A DNA stretch of 64,000 bases, taken from Muscardinus avellanarius (taxonomy: Eukaryota > Chordata > Mammalia > Rodentia > Gliridae). A program made the position numbers and the translations under genes. This document shows positions 21,416-32,863 of this stretch, one piece after another. How positions within the stretch are numbered: position 1 is the first letter of the stretch; each line of letters starts with the position of its first letter. Under the pieces are notes generated by a model, which saw nothing but the letters and a program-made list of their open reading frames with translations, was not told the origin of the DNA and did not search any database. The stretch covers positions 30,250,034-30,314,033 of the forward strand of contig OY726565.1 of NCBI GenBank assembly GCA_963383645.1. The letters run 5' to 3'.

Positions 21416-21604
21416 CTCGTTCACCGGGAGGTCCCTGCATCCCTGGCGTGCCTGGGAAGCCTGGTCGCCCTCCAGGTCCGGGTTCTCCTCTGGCTCCAGC
21501 ATTGCCTGGGGGTCCTGGGGGACCCGGTGGGCCTGGCTGGTTGCGATTGGAGTGATAATCATTCGGAATCTGATTCAGCATCTGATTAAATCTGTTCATC
21601 TGAC
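21416..21604 (-). CDS. COL14A1: COL14A1 exon: NC2 end and start of COL1
   Basis: This exon encodes residues 939-1001 plus one base. It starts [20 protein letters not shown] (NC2). Triple helix begins with [20 protein letters not shown] and continues [19 protein letters not shown]. The hydrophobic heptad-like spacing in NC2 (M, F, M, L, I) could help chain registration (inference). Acceptor is TTGTAG and donor GTGGGC, a weak donor. Confidence 0.94.
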
Positions 21605-21934
21605 CTACAAATAGAAATAAGACTTGTTGGTAAGAAATCAAATAAGAGAGAAAAGAGGATAAAGTTGCTTTCTTTTGTTTAGTGAAGCCTGTCTCCATTT
21701 CTCTTCCTTCCAAAAAACATTCTAATTAAAATCCCCAAATCAAACTTAGACCCTCCAGTCACCCAGTATAAAATGACCATTTTCACAAAATGCTGGCCTA
21801 TAAACCACAGCATCATCATCAAGTTAAAGTTTAATGCATTTCAGAAAGAAAGTTTTGAGGTGTGTCAGATTTATGTCACTCAAAGGAAAGCCTTTAAAAT
21901 AAAAAATTCATACCATTTAATATGTATCTAAGGC

Positions 21935-22130
21935 AGTAATAATCAGGGTTGACTACAAATTGAAATTGCACATAGGTACACTGAAAAACAGACATCTCGG
22001 GGCCTCTTCTCCAAGTAATAATTCAATGGGTATAGGGCATGACCCAGGAACTCTCATTTCTAACAAACAACATAAGTGACTTTAAGGCAAGGGCCCCTCA
22101 GGACCATAGGACCACACATTGAGAACACTG
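21935..22130 (+). mobile_element. MER5-like DNA transposon fragment
   Basis: The right end CACACATTGAGAACACTGAT and the middle CCAGGAACTCTCATTTCTAA match the non-autonomous hAT/MER5 pattern. It is ancient and diverged. Confidence 0.55.
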
Positions 22131-22708
22131 ATAAAAACTTCTTAAGAGGGAGCCCTGAGTTTAACTTTTGCACTCAATCTGCAGGCACTGAGCTTTATTA
22201 TTTAATAGGCCTCATGGAATAAGAGTATGCAAAGAGGCAAGAAAAAGGTTCACACCAAAATTGATTTTCTATGATCAACTTAATCTTGGTGGGCCTTCCT
22301 TCTGAAGGTCATAGAATCACTTAAAGGTCATAACTTAAAGTATAAATATTTTAATATTCAAAATGTTTGCTGCTTCTAAATATACTCTGATGAAGTACAC
22401 TAAAAATCAGAATTAATACAGAAAAGAGCAAGTTCTTTTAAAATATGATTTTGTTATCAGACTGAATATAAAAATAACATACCATTATATTTCTTTGGGT
22501 TATTATTTTCCTTAGTTACAAACTTTAAAAAAAATCATTAGCTTTATCTAGTCAGATACAAAACTAACACTGTATAAAAATAAGAGCTCATTAAAAATGA
22601 AATAGAAACATATTTCTAAGAAACTTTATGACTCCAGTGCTGCATTTTCCCGCAATGAATTTTAAAATTTTAAGGTTGTTCATAGTAAAACAAGAAAAGA
22701 AATGTTAC

Positions 22709-22775
22709 CATTTATCAACTGTTCACAGACTTGTCTCGCAACTGCTCTCATCATGTTCTGGGAAGCGATGTCGCC
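22709..22775 (-). CDS. COL14A1: COL14A1 exon: COL2 end and NC2 hinge
   Basis: This exon encodes residues 917-938 plus one base ([16 protein letters not shown], then CEQLIN). The Gly-X-Y pattern stops after GDI, and an amphipathic stretch with a single Cys begins. This is the NC2 region, which in FACIT collagens holds a conserved cysteine for interchain bonding. Acceptor is AACAAG and donor GTAACA. Confidence 0.94.
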
Positions 22776-22869
22776 CTTGTTGATTAAATTGAAAAGCATT
22801 AACATATTATTTCTAAGATTTCAGATTATAAATGTATAAATGTAAGTCAAATGTTAAAAATATACATAC

Positions 22870-22905
22870 CCTATCGCCTTTCTCTCCTTTTAACCCAGAT
22901 TGACC
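22870..22905 (-). CDS. COL14A1: COL14A1 36-bp exon: end of COL2
   Basis: This 36-bp exon encodes residues 905-916 (GQSGLKGEKGDR). Phase 0 at both ends, acceptor TTTTAG and donor GTATGT. It is too short to show as an open frame, and was placed because it supplies the GEKGDR that runs into GDIASQ of the next exon. The junction creates an Arg-Gly-Asp. Confidence 0.93.
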
Positions 22906-23070
22906 CTAAAATATAGAAATTTTAAACATTAGAAACTGACATCATCTAAAATGATGTATTGAATGGGCATAACCATAAAAGAGAATGAGGTCTGTTGTCT
23001 AATGAATTAGCAAAATACATCACATTATATGTATGTATATGTATACATAAATCCATATTATTCACATTTT

Positions 23071-23071
<1 letters not shown>

Positions 23072-23113
<42 letters not shown>
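23072..23113. repeat. (AC)n microsatellite
   Basis: About 20 uninterrupted AC units in the intron between the exons at 22870 and 26604. Confidence 0.95.
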
Positions 23114-23114
<1 letters not shown>

Positions 23115-23786
23115 CATATGTACTCTAAACAGTGGTCATAATTGTAAAAGTTATGTACCATGCCTGCTTTGTATGATGCCATTCAAGATACAGGTTTGGA
23201 ACCCAAATGCTGTTGAGGATTGTAATTCACCATCATATTTTATGTGACCATAGTGAGTTGGCTCAGCTGGTTATTGTGGAATGCCCAGTAGGTCTACCTC
23301 TATTCAGTTCCACTAAAAACCAGTAAGTTTTTGTCAGCCCCTGGCTAGCAATGCATTTCTAACTTCTTACAGTGAATCTTTGTGCATTAGGTAGAAGAGG
23401 AAACAGGAATCTCGCTCACTGAACAACCCAAGCTGAGTGATCGCACATCCAAACACAACCACACAAGCTTTGTGCCTACTCAGTCATAGACCTCTCACTG
23501 GCCATGAGAGACCTTGGGAACAGTTTTTCTTAGAGTACATGACGTTTTGTCTTTTGGTAACATATTTCCAAGCTGCCAGCTGTTATCATAGAAGTAACAT
23601 ACACGTCATTGTAAATCTGATATTCAAACAGTAGCTCAAACCAAACTACTTCTTACTCCACAGAAACCACTGTAGTCTAAATAAAGACTCTTACCTTAAC
23701 ACTCCAACTCCGCCTAACTGGTCTCCCTGCTTCTCATGTTGCCCCTTAATAGTTTTTTGTCCACGTAGAAGTCAAAATGAATATTT

Positions 23787-23976
23787 TTTTTAAACTGGGG
23801 AGAGGCATTCTACTGAGATATATCCCAGATTTATTTTATTTTATTTTATTTTATTTTATTTTATTTTATTTTGAAACAGGGTCACTAAGTTGCTGAGACT
23901 GGCCTCAAATCTGCAATCCTCCTGTCCCAACCTCTCAAGTACTAGGATTACAGGTATGTGCCACCACACCCAGCTA
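23787..23976 (-). repeat. B1/ID SINE with (ATTTT)n
   Basis: Minus-strand copy. A run of ATTTT pentamers at 23826-23872 has expanded in the linker between its two halves. Confidence 0.8.
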
Positions 23977-24149
23977 AGAATGATATTTTTGTAAAGTAAA
24001 ATTAGATTATGTCACTCCTTTGGTGCAAGAGCTTCCCATCAAACTTAGAATAAAAGAAGAACTCTTCATCACATGGTCCACATGGCCACCTTTGCCTATA
24101 TCGCTAGCCTCATCCTTTATCCCCTCTGCTCTTCACTACCTTCACTTCT

Positions 24150-24581
24150 TTTTTAAAATTTTTTATTGGTGCATTGTATTTATACATCATGATGGGGTAA
24201 AAAACTTGTGTAGACATAAATGCACACATCACCCAGCCAGCACCCACCCAGTCCCCACCTCACGCCCTCCTGATCACTCCCTCCCATGCTTGGCTTAGTG
24301 GTTGACTATGATATGAATAAGTAGATATGAATAAGTACATCGTGTGCTTTAAAGAGTTTCCTTCATCCCCTCTCCCATTCCCACAGTTAGGTTGCCTTAT
24401 TTGCTCCTCTATAGGATCCCCTTTTTCACCTGGAGTTCCTCCTATGACTCATTTCTCCTTAACTTTCAGATATTAGGGAAAGTATCCGATTTCTTACTTT
24501 TTGCGACAGACTAATCTTACTTAGCATAATGTCTTCCAGTTCCATTCATTTCTCTGTAAATGGTTACTACATTTGTACTCT
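24150..24581 (-). mobile_element. 5'-truncated L1 3' end with target duplication
   Basis: The plus strand starts with a T-run and TTTTTTATTGGTGCATTGTA, i.e. the A tail and 3' UTR on the minus strand. CCTTCACTTCT lies at 24139-24149 and again at 24582-24592. The same TTATTGGTGCA module occurs near 2053 and 41187. Confidence 0.65.
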
Positions 24582-24999
24582 CCCTTCACTTCTGATACTG
24601 TCCTCTTGTACATGCCAGACTCATACCTCACTCAGGACTTTAATTCAGGCTCCTCCCTCTGCCTGAACCCTCTACCCACAGGTCAAACAGCTTGCTCTCT
24701 CCCTTCATCCCAATGTCACTTCCTCAGAGCGGTTCCCTTACTACTGCGTCTAAAACAACTACCATTCCACCACCACAATCACTCTCCAACCCCTTGCTAT
24801 GGAATTTCTTCACATCACTGGAAGCTATACCATTTATTGGCATGTTGTTTGTCTATATCTGCCTCTAAAATCTCCATGAAGTCAAGAACTTTGATCTTGG
24901 ACTACTGCCTAGCACAAAGCAGGCAGTGAACAATGTGTTAATTGAATGAATAAAACATTCCACAAGCGGTTCTTGGGAACATGTACCATATGACATCAG

Positions 25000-25745
25000 G
25001 TTTTAAGTAAACAAAAAGGCATAAACTGGTTATAATAGCTGATGACATAAGCTAGCAGAGACTGGAGCCACGCTTTCTGCTAAGGTCCATAAGCACTCAT
25101 TTGCTATTTTTGGTTTTAGAAATCAGAAAGAGATAAGATTAACAAGAATAGGAAGGAGAAGTTTTACCACCTTAGAAGGATGAGGAAGTTGAAGAGATAA
25201 AGAAGACCTGAGGTCCAAATAAATGTATGCCAACTTGTAATTATCATAAGAAAAACTTCCCTGTGGCTATCCCTTTCTTCAATGTACAGATTAATATTAT
25301 TAAATTTGGATCTTTTTGCAAATTACAGGGCTTTTTTAATCTGCTGTTGTTCTAATGTGATTTTTTTTATTGATTGCTATTCTGAAATTGTCCTATTTTG
25401 TGTGTTTTGTAGAAGTCATCTTTATTGCCAATATGTAGAGATCACATAAAAGCAGTGGACATTTCTTTCAGGATTCTAGACACATCACATGTATCAGTAA
25501 CTTATACATAAGACAAACACAGATATAGTAAATTGTGGGAAAGATGTGAAGTTCAATAGTTATCATAATACTTGTATTTTAGAAACTTCAAATTCAGTTT
25601 TGGAGATACTAATTTGAAAATACCTAATATGTATGATACTATCTCAGCTATTTTAACCAAAACATGTAAAAGAACATTAAATTGAATATAAATTAAGGAA
25701 GGACCATATTTTAAAAGCAATATAAAATAGCCAGATAAAGTTGAT
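25000..25745. other. Intronic, no recognised feature
   Basis: Part of the intron between the exons at 22870 and 26604. No repeat or coding signal recognised. Confidence 0.45.
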
Positions 25746-25749
25746 AAAC

Positions 25750-25990
25750 CCCGTTATTTATTTATTTATTCATTCATTTATTTATTATTTTTGGTGGTAC
25801 TGGGGATGGAACCCAGGGACATTGTACCTCTGAGCTACACTTCCAGCCCTGTTTTTTAGCCTTTTTATTTTTTGAAACAGGGTCTCACTGAGTTGTGAAA
25901 CTAAGTAGCTGAGGCTGTCTGCAAATCGCGATCCTCGGGTTTCAGCCTCCCGAATGCTGGGATTACAAGTATTCGCCACCATGCCTGGCT
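25750..25990 (-). repeat. B1/ID SINE
   Basis: Minus-strand copy with a (TTTA)n tail, ending GCCACCATGCCTGGCT. Confidence 0.87.
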
Positions 25991-26039
<49 letters not shown>

Positions 26040-26040
26040 A
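25990..26040. repeat. (CTAT)n microsatellite
   Basis: About 12 CTAT units between a SINE head and an ID-like element. Confidence 0.95.
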
Positions 26041-26054
26041 TCTATTTATTTATT

Positions 26055-26109
26055 GTGTGTGTGTGGTGCTGGGGATTGAACCCAGAGACTTACACATGCT
26101 AGGCAACTG
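26055..26109 (-). repeat. ID element
   Basis: GGTGCTGGGGATTGAACCCA is the reverse complement of the ID 3' half, followed by CTAGGCA of its 5' half. Confidence 0.75.
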
Positions 26110-26112
26110 TAA

Positions 26113-26166
26113 ACTAGAGCCCTAACCTAGTAAATCCTGAGCTAGAGCCCTAACCTAGTAAATCCT
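26113..26166. repeat. 27-bp direct tandem repeat
   Basis: CTAGAGCCCTAACCTAGTAA occurs twice in immediate succession, each followed by ATCCT. Confidence 0.85.
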
Positions 26167-26603
26167 TCTAATTCTGAGTCCAATGTTCTAGCATCCACAA
26201 CTAAAGAGAAAAGAATGAGGGGCACAGCTGGAGAGTGCTGCCAAAGGGTTAACATCTGCAAACTAAGGACAGAGGCGCCACACACCACCATGGTGTATTT
26301 TTCTGTCATTTTGCTGACCCAGCTCTGAAGCTCTGAGTGTTTATACAGTGCAGAAATATGTGTCTTGGCTCATAACCTCTTTCTCCTTTTAAAGAAACCC
26401 AATGACCACAATTTTAATCCCAGAATGTTATAGCAATCCAGAGAGAAAAGCTTTAGAACTGCTACCAAGTCAAACCCATGGGTTTAGCATAGTTTCAACA
26501 AGTGCTGCAAGCACATCTACAGTAGAGATAACCTAAACATGCAGACGCCTAGCAGTTCTCATTACTTGTGTCCACGGGAAATGAAGAGAGGCTGTCCACT
26601 TAC

Positions 26604-26675
26604 TGGTCTGCCGTGGTCTCCAGGTTTTCCTGGTTTCCCACTTGGTCCTGTGACTCCCGGAGAGCCTGGGGTTCC
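26604..26675 (-). CDS. COL14A1: COL14A1 exon: COL2 triple helix (72 bp)
   Basis: This exon encodes residues 881-904, eight triplets. It runs [19 protein letters not shown] and ends DHGRP. Two successive GKPG units put lysines in the X position. Acceptor is TTATAG and donor GTAAGT. Confidence 0.95.
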
Positions 26676-28017
26676 CTATAACACATAGGCCAAGAAAGGA
26701 AATGTTACAGCAAAAGGAAAATCCCAGCCACAGTAAACTACCCAACTGCAGCCAGATTTAAAACTTTTGAAGAGAAACAGGCTATAATCACACATGAAGA
26801 AGGGTAAAATCAAATTTTAAGATAATGTGAAAAGGAAAAAGCCTTAAAAATCTCAGTTCTATTTTTATGGACTATTCAGTTCTAAAAAATGTATCTTGAG
26901 ACCAGTTGAAAACTACATGCAGATATATAATCACTTTTATAATTTACAGACTGATCCCTGTAAATATGTTACAAAGTGAATTTACAGAAAGTAATTCCTA
27001 TTTTTTAGCTTATTTCTGCTGCAAAACCAGAAAACCTTCCTAAAGACTGGGACTGAAAACCTTGGCTGGGGAGGAATGGGGAAGGCAATTGGTTTTATGC
27101 TAAACTGGGCACAGTGGGGGCAGCCTTCCCTGTCTCCTGGGAATCTTGACCTAGAAATTCGCTTTTCTTCTCTATATCAGTAACTCTCTTCCCTGTTGGT
27201 TTTAACATAACTTCTGGACATGTTAACTATACGTTTAGTAGAATATTTAAATACATAATACCTAATACATCATGTCCTAAAGCCTGAAATATCTTTAAAA
27301 TGGAATCATTAAATTTTTTAAAAATAATTCTTGACTCCATCAGTTATGCAAATTTTAAGCTCTATAGTGAATGCTTACAATGAAAGTATACATTTAAACC
27401 CTCCTTGCCTAAGATAAAATTATCTTAACATTTGTTCTATCCTACCATAACAGACATGGAGAATACCCATCACCTCAAACAACTGAATTGTGATCCCACC
27501 TGGATACTGATGCTGGTTCAGAATCTCTAGCTTTAGTGTTTTCCCCACAAATCTTAATTAGAAGATCCTTGATTTTCATTGTGGAGAAAGCTTACTTCCT
27601 CAGAATGACTGATAGTTTCTCAGTAATTAATGTCCTTAGTATTCAGATATCTTAAGCCTCAGATTTTTTTAAATTATAAGATGGGAGGTGACCACAGAGG
27701 TCATAAACTCAAATGCTCAGTGTAAGAATGAAGAAACTGAAACACTAACCAGATAGTGACCAAGTTCGTTTGGGATTTGTTTTCTTTTATTTCAGATATA
27801 ATTTGATTAAACATAAAGAGTCTATATTATGACATGTTTTCTCTAGCACATTTTTATTTAGGGCAATAAAAACAAAAGCTCTGCCCACTAATATACCCCA
27901 CAGCAGATGGACTGTGCCTCCAAGTTCAGTTCCTGACTCTCATTAGCAAAGTGAGAACAGAGGACGAGGGGCCTGGGGACTGGGGGGAGACAGCAGTATA
28001 ACCCAGTCAGTCCTTAC

Positions 28018-28071
28018 CGGTGGTCCGGGTGGACCCCTGGGTCCCATTGCACCATCTTTTCCGGTGAAACC
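28018..28071 (-). CDS. COL14A1: COL14A1 exon: COL2 triple helix (54 bp)
   Basis: This exon encodes residues 863-880 ([18 protein letters not shown]). GFTGKDG offers a Lys in the Y position, a possible hydroxylysine site (inference from family). Acceptor is TAATAG and donor GTAAGG. Confidence 0.95.
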
Positions 28072-31000
28072 CTATTATAAAAAATGAAATTAATTACAGA
28101 TGAGGAATGTGATGAACAGTGAGAAGAAAAGAAGCTAAGCAGGTTACTAGAGATAAAGGGTAATGAGAGGATTTAGCTCAATTGGCTGTTTAACATGTAA
28201 GCTTTCAATACAAAGACAAACGTACCCCCCAAAAAAAACTCATTTCAATTTACTTTATATCTTTAACTGAATAATTATTTCTATGCTCATTCACTTATAT
28301 AATCATAAATAAAAACATTTTAAAAGCCAAACTAATCTTCAAGGAAGACAGATTTCTTTCACGAGGATACTGGTGTTTTCAAGGGTGAAAAGAAGGGTAA
28401 AGGAAGACTGAACCTTTCTAGCAAAAAATCAAAGTCTACAGACTGGCCCAGAAAGGATCACAGTGAAATGAAAGGAATGTTGCTGAGAAAAGCAAGCGGC
28501 ACCTGATTAGAAAACTCTTCTATTTCCTGAACAACTACCAGACAGCCAAGGCAGGACAGTTTGTCTCCATTCCTGGAGGGGTCTCTCCTCCCCACAAGAG
28601 CCAAGGCTGGCTTAACACCCAAATGAGGGGAAGGCTTCAATCCTCATAATAAGCAGGTGTGTGTGTAAGTAGCCCATCTCATCTCACACACAGCCTGGAA
28701 CCGCAGCATGTGGACTGAGGAGGAGAGGGGACCAGAAGATCTCACAGGCTCATTCTGTGGCTCAGTACCCACATCTAAGAATTGTTTCTCTACTGTCCGT
28801 ACAGCGCAAGATGCACTGTGTCCGGGATGAATCACCTGCTTCTAGCTGCCGTTCATTCCCAGTCCTCATCTCTAATATCCAGCAGAGGATTTCTGAGTCA
28901 GGTTGCTATTTGTGGTGGCTGCATTCCTTTGTTAGAAAAGATTTTTGTCTCATTTTCTACAGTGAATAAGAATATCATTTCACCCATATTCTTCAAAAAT
29001 TGAAATTATTTGGACTTTCTGTATTAAATATCTACACTAATTATTCCACTGATTTTACAATAGAAGTTTAATAATTTTTAAAAAATTTGATAGAAATATT
29101 CCAAGCCCCCCAAAAAGAAAACTCTTTCTCAAATTTATAGAGTTAAGATTGCAAACTGTTTTCTGAAAGATCTGTCTACTTAACAAAATAACTGGTCTAG
29201 CTACATCTGATATAAAGTAAACCTTACATCTGAGATCCATCTGATAAAATATCAACATTACTTCTGAGAGCCACTTAAGAAATAAAATGTTTCAGTAGTA
29301 TTGCTTGGACAATTTGAATGGCATTTCTTCCATCTGAATTTCTCCAACTATTACATAGTTCTTTATTATTTCACTTTTTAGATATGTCTCATATTTCTGA
29401 AATAATCTTCCGACAGGCATCCTAGGAACTTCCTGATCAACCATTTTCTTTTAGAAAAACAAAACACATCTATGTGGGACGAGGAGGATTTTTATCTGGG
29501 CTACCCACTGATCCGTCTGCAGAACTTTGTGCTGATTTAGTTATCATTCATTTTCTATTACAAAAAAAGCCATAATTTTTGCTATGTTGAGCCACAGGAG
29601 AGTGGCTGTAGAGATCCAATAATCATTTTCATATTCACACACATATTAGATACCTGCATTAATAATCTATTAGATTACATCTTCTAATAGTCCCTAGAGC
29701 TGCTCCTTATTTTGGAAGTCATCAGCTCTTAAGACAGTCCAGGCATCCTGATCCTACCAGTGTCCCTGATGACAATCATTCTCCCTCACATGGTCCCTGG
29801 TCTTGTTCTCTGGTGTCTTCTCATTGCCATTCCTGAATTAAGTTGCTTTGATATTTTTTCCCAACTCATGGGGATTTCTATGAGACCACCATGCCCAAAG
29901 TCTCATAAACTTTCCAAAACTGTTTAGGCCCACCATCTGTGGCCTCCCCTTTTGGCTTCAGAGGTAGTTTACTAAGCAGTAGATAGATGCACAGGGCTGT
30001 GTAGGAAAGAGGAGTCCAAGTTCTGGGAAGTTTCATCGTCCTCATCCCAGGAGATAGAGTAGCCTTGTCACAAAGTTGGACACGATTAGAGGCTGAGTGG
30101 AAAAGCACAGCTCCTTCTCATCCCTCGTTCCTTGGGGCATCAGTCATGGTGGTGATGGCTGCTGACCATCAGCTCAGAGTACCAGGGACACAGCCATGTC
30201 TACATGAAGCCCACATGGGGTCAATGGGGACAACAAGTCTTCAGAACCAGCAGCAGCAAGGAAGCCCATCATCACTCTGGATGTTTCTATTTAGGGTTTG
30301 GTTTTCTAAATGAAAAGGTTTTCTAAATGAAAAGGTTGACTGGTCTCCCTTGTCTTCTCACTGTTGTCCTTTATTGGAAAATAATAATTCCAAAAAGTCT
30401 GAAGTGCCAGTCTCAAAAGACTCAGAAGAAAGATTATGTCAGTACTACCTCCGTGTTCCAGGTCACAGAGCATGCAATTTTGTCTTTGACCTCGCCTGCT
30501 TTCTCCTCCAAACTCAAAAGTAGGCCTGGGAGCAAACAGGGTTAACTGGTTTATCACCCACAATTCTGCCTTCTCTGAGCAAATCTTTGCTTCCCAGAAG
30601 TGTCTCAGAGGTGTTAAATTTAACAAATCAACACAACATGTTTAGTGATGGCTAATACAGCTCTACACCCTTGGATAACAATGCTACTTATAAGTTTTAA
30701 CTGGTCAAAACACATACTAATCTCAGACTGTTGTTTAAATCATTAAATGCAGAAACGTGATTAGAGTTTTTGGCTTGTTTTGAGCAACTCTAAAATTTCT
30801 TGGTTGCTTTTATTAGCGCATTCATGGTCTCCTATGGAACCAAATGTTTCTGTATCATCAGAGCAAAGGTCACATTCACTGGGCTTCTCATTCACTGGTC
30901 CTAGAAAAGGTTGGGTTTACTGCACTCTTTCATCCTAAGCCATGGGTGAATCTGCAAGCTGCACCAATGGGCACATTTTTCTATACCCTCACTATGGCCT

Positions 31001-31450
31001 TAGAAGTGGTATTTGAGTTCTAATGGTAGAGAGAGGATGCCCCACTTTGGGGAGAAGTCAGTGGAAGCAAGGCTAGTCTCCAGTGACATAAAATCTGTCT
31101 CATGACAAAGATCCTTATTGTTAGGATTTCAGAGGATTTTCTGAGATTCTTGACTCTCTTGTTAGTTGAAGCTCTTTTTCTGGACTCCTTTTTATAAATA
31201 TAATAGAGGATTTTTTAAATCCCATAATTAACATTCCAAAGATACCCCTAAAATCCTACCAATGTGTTTTAGAAATTGTATGATCAATCTAATGTTAGAT
31301 GGTCCACCAACATTAGCTCTGTAGCCTTCCAAAAAGAATATGAACCTCCCATTTGCAGCCATGCAGGTTGGACCATAGAGAGTTCTTTGATAATAGGCAA
31401 TCATATGAAATAATTTCCACCACCACCAAAGCCTGCCCGAGATCACTCAC
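28072..31450 (-). other. COL14A1 intron without recognised repeats
   Basis: 3.4 kb in which I recognise no SINE, LTR or microsatellite, unlike most other large introns here. No coding exon is needed to keep the frame between its flanking exons. Confidence 0.5.
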
Positions 31451-31504
31451 TCTGTCTCCTGGAGGTCCCATTGGTCCTGGTGGGCCAGGCAATCCAGGGG
31501 TTCC
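31451..31504 (-). CDS. COL14A1: COL14A1 exon: COL2 triple helix (54 bp)
   Basis: This exon encodes residues 845-862 (GTPGLPGPPGPMGPPGDR), six Gly-X-Y triplets with high Pro content. Acceptor is ATGTAG and donor GTGAGT. Confidence 0.95.
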
Positions 31505-31858
31505 CTACATAGGAGGAAACCAACAAGTAAAACACTGGAATATATTTCCTGTGTGGGAAAATATTCTTATTATTCTTCAAAAGGTTTTCAACATAAAGTT
31601 CTGGGGACTCTGAAAAGAAACAGGAAACTAGAGCTAAGCACAGTAGTAGACAGATGGACATTCAGTCAACAAGCAGATCCCTGAATTAAGCGGCACAAAC
31701 TTGAAAACTAAGATAAGGGTATGAAGTAGAAATAAGGAACACACACAACCAGACTTGTGCCTTGCTACTCAGCCATGCTTTACCTTTCAAGGCACGACAG
31801 AGGCAACTTTTTAAACAATTCAGGGCAGGTAAAAGAAAAGGCAACTTCAAGAACTCAC

Positions 31859-31912
31859 TGTGCGGCCTGGAAGTCCTGGCTCTCCAGCATCGCCTTTCAT
31901 CCCCTGGCGACC
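31859..31912 (-). CDS. COL14A1: COL14A1 exon: COL2 triple helix (54 bp)
   Basis: This exon encodes residues 827-844 (GRQGMKGDAGEPGLPGRT), six perfect Gly-X-Y triplets. Acceptor is CTCTAG and donor GTGAGT. It lies 354 bp upstream in transcript order from the next 54-bp exon. Confidence 0.95.
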
Positions 31913-32403
31913 CTAGAGTAAGCAGTGGGAAGACAGTTCTCAGGCATTTTAGAGAGACTAAACAGGGAAGATCTGAGTCACTTGTGAAATGTTCACACTT
32001 CATAAATCCAATGTAAAGGTTCCAAGATGGGCACATGAGAATATTTTTGAAGGAAGATGAATAAACCATTTTTTGGATCCATGCTCACTTCTTAAAACAC
32101 AAATGCTATATTATAATTCCCACTTAGACATTATGGGGCAATTTTATATAATTAAGGGCTAATGTACCTACTTTGAAAGAACAAAAGGTCAAATAACTCA
32201 TAATAATGTTTTCTACACAGTTATATAGTATTACATATACTACTTACATATCTAAAATAATAATCATCATCAGACATCATCTAAGTCACTATAACTTTGT
32301 TGAATTCTCTAAAAAAGTTATTTTGGCAAAATACAGAAAACATTTCATTTAAATGCAATGTTGATCCACCATTCTTATTTAGTGCAGAAAATCTCTTGCT
32401 TAC

Positions 32404-32499
32404 TTGTTCTCCAGGGATAGAGAGTCCATTGGGTCCCTGGGGACCTGGAGGACCCTGGGGGCCTGGAGGGCCCGTATCACCACGAGGACCAGGAGGCCC
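32404..32499 (-). CDS. COL14A1: COL14A1 exon: COL2 triple helix with an imperfection
   Basis: This exon encodes residues 795-826. It begins [19 protein letters not shown] and ends [11 protein letters not shown]. In GLSIPG four residues separate two glycines, so the Gly-X-Y register is broken. Acceptor is TTTTAG and donor GTAAGC. The 96-bp length is not a multiple of nine, and this exon carries the interruption. Confidence 0.95.
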
Positions 32500-32679
32500 C
32501 TAAAATACACAAGAGAAGACCACAAGTAACATAACGCTCTCTGGAGCTAAGAGAAAATTGTCTTCATAAGTCTAAGATATCAATCATATAATCTTCACAA
32601 ACTTCAGATATCTACACATCTATAGAAGTATTTATTGATGCCATTCTTTCTTTGTATTAATCTATAAAAAAAAAAACAT

Positions 32680-32863
32680 TTGGAATCCTGGTGCAGTGAC
32701 ACCCAGTTACTCAAGAGGCTGAGGGAAGAGGATTGCAAGTTTGAGGCCAGCCTAGGCAAACTTAGTGAGACCCTGTCTCAAAATAAAAAAAGCAGAGGAT
32801 ATAGCTCAGTGGTGGAGTACCCATGAGTTCAATACCCAGTATCACCTCCAAAAAAAAAAAAAA
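32680..32863 (+). repeat. B1/ID SINE, diverged
   Basis: Blocks CAAGAGGCTGAGG, GAGACCCTGTCTCAAAATAA and GATATAGCTCAGTGGTGGAG are followed by an A tail. Confidence 0.8.

Larger units (their letters stand above)
23640..24955 (+). mobile_element. L2-like LINE fragment, split twice
   Basis: Pieces with ACTGGTCTCCCTGCTTCTCA, GATTATGTCACTCCTTTGGT and AATGTCACTTCCTCAGAGCG appear in order. The end is ATTGAATGAATAAA. This order resembles ancient L2-type mammalian repeats. A SINE (23787-23976) and an L1 3' piece (24150-24581) interrupt it. Confidence 0.55.

Noticed and set aside
21319..21614. Three plus-strand frames rich in Gly and Pro
   Set aside because: They are complements of the COL1/NC2 exon. 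Gly-Pro repeats on the opposite strand also read as Gly/Pro-rich.
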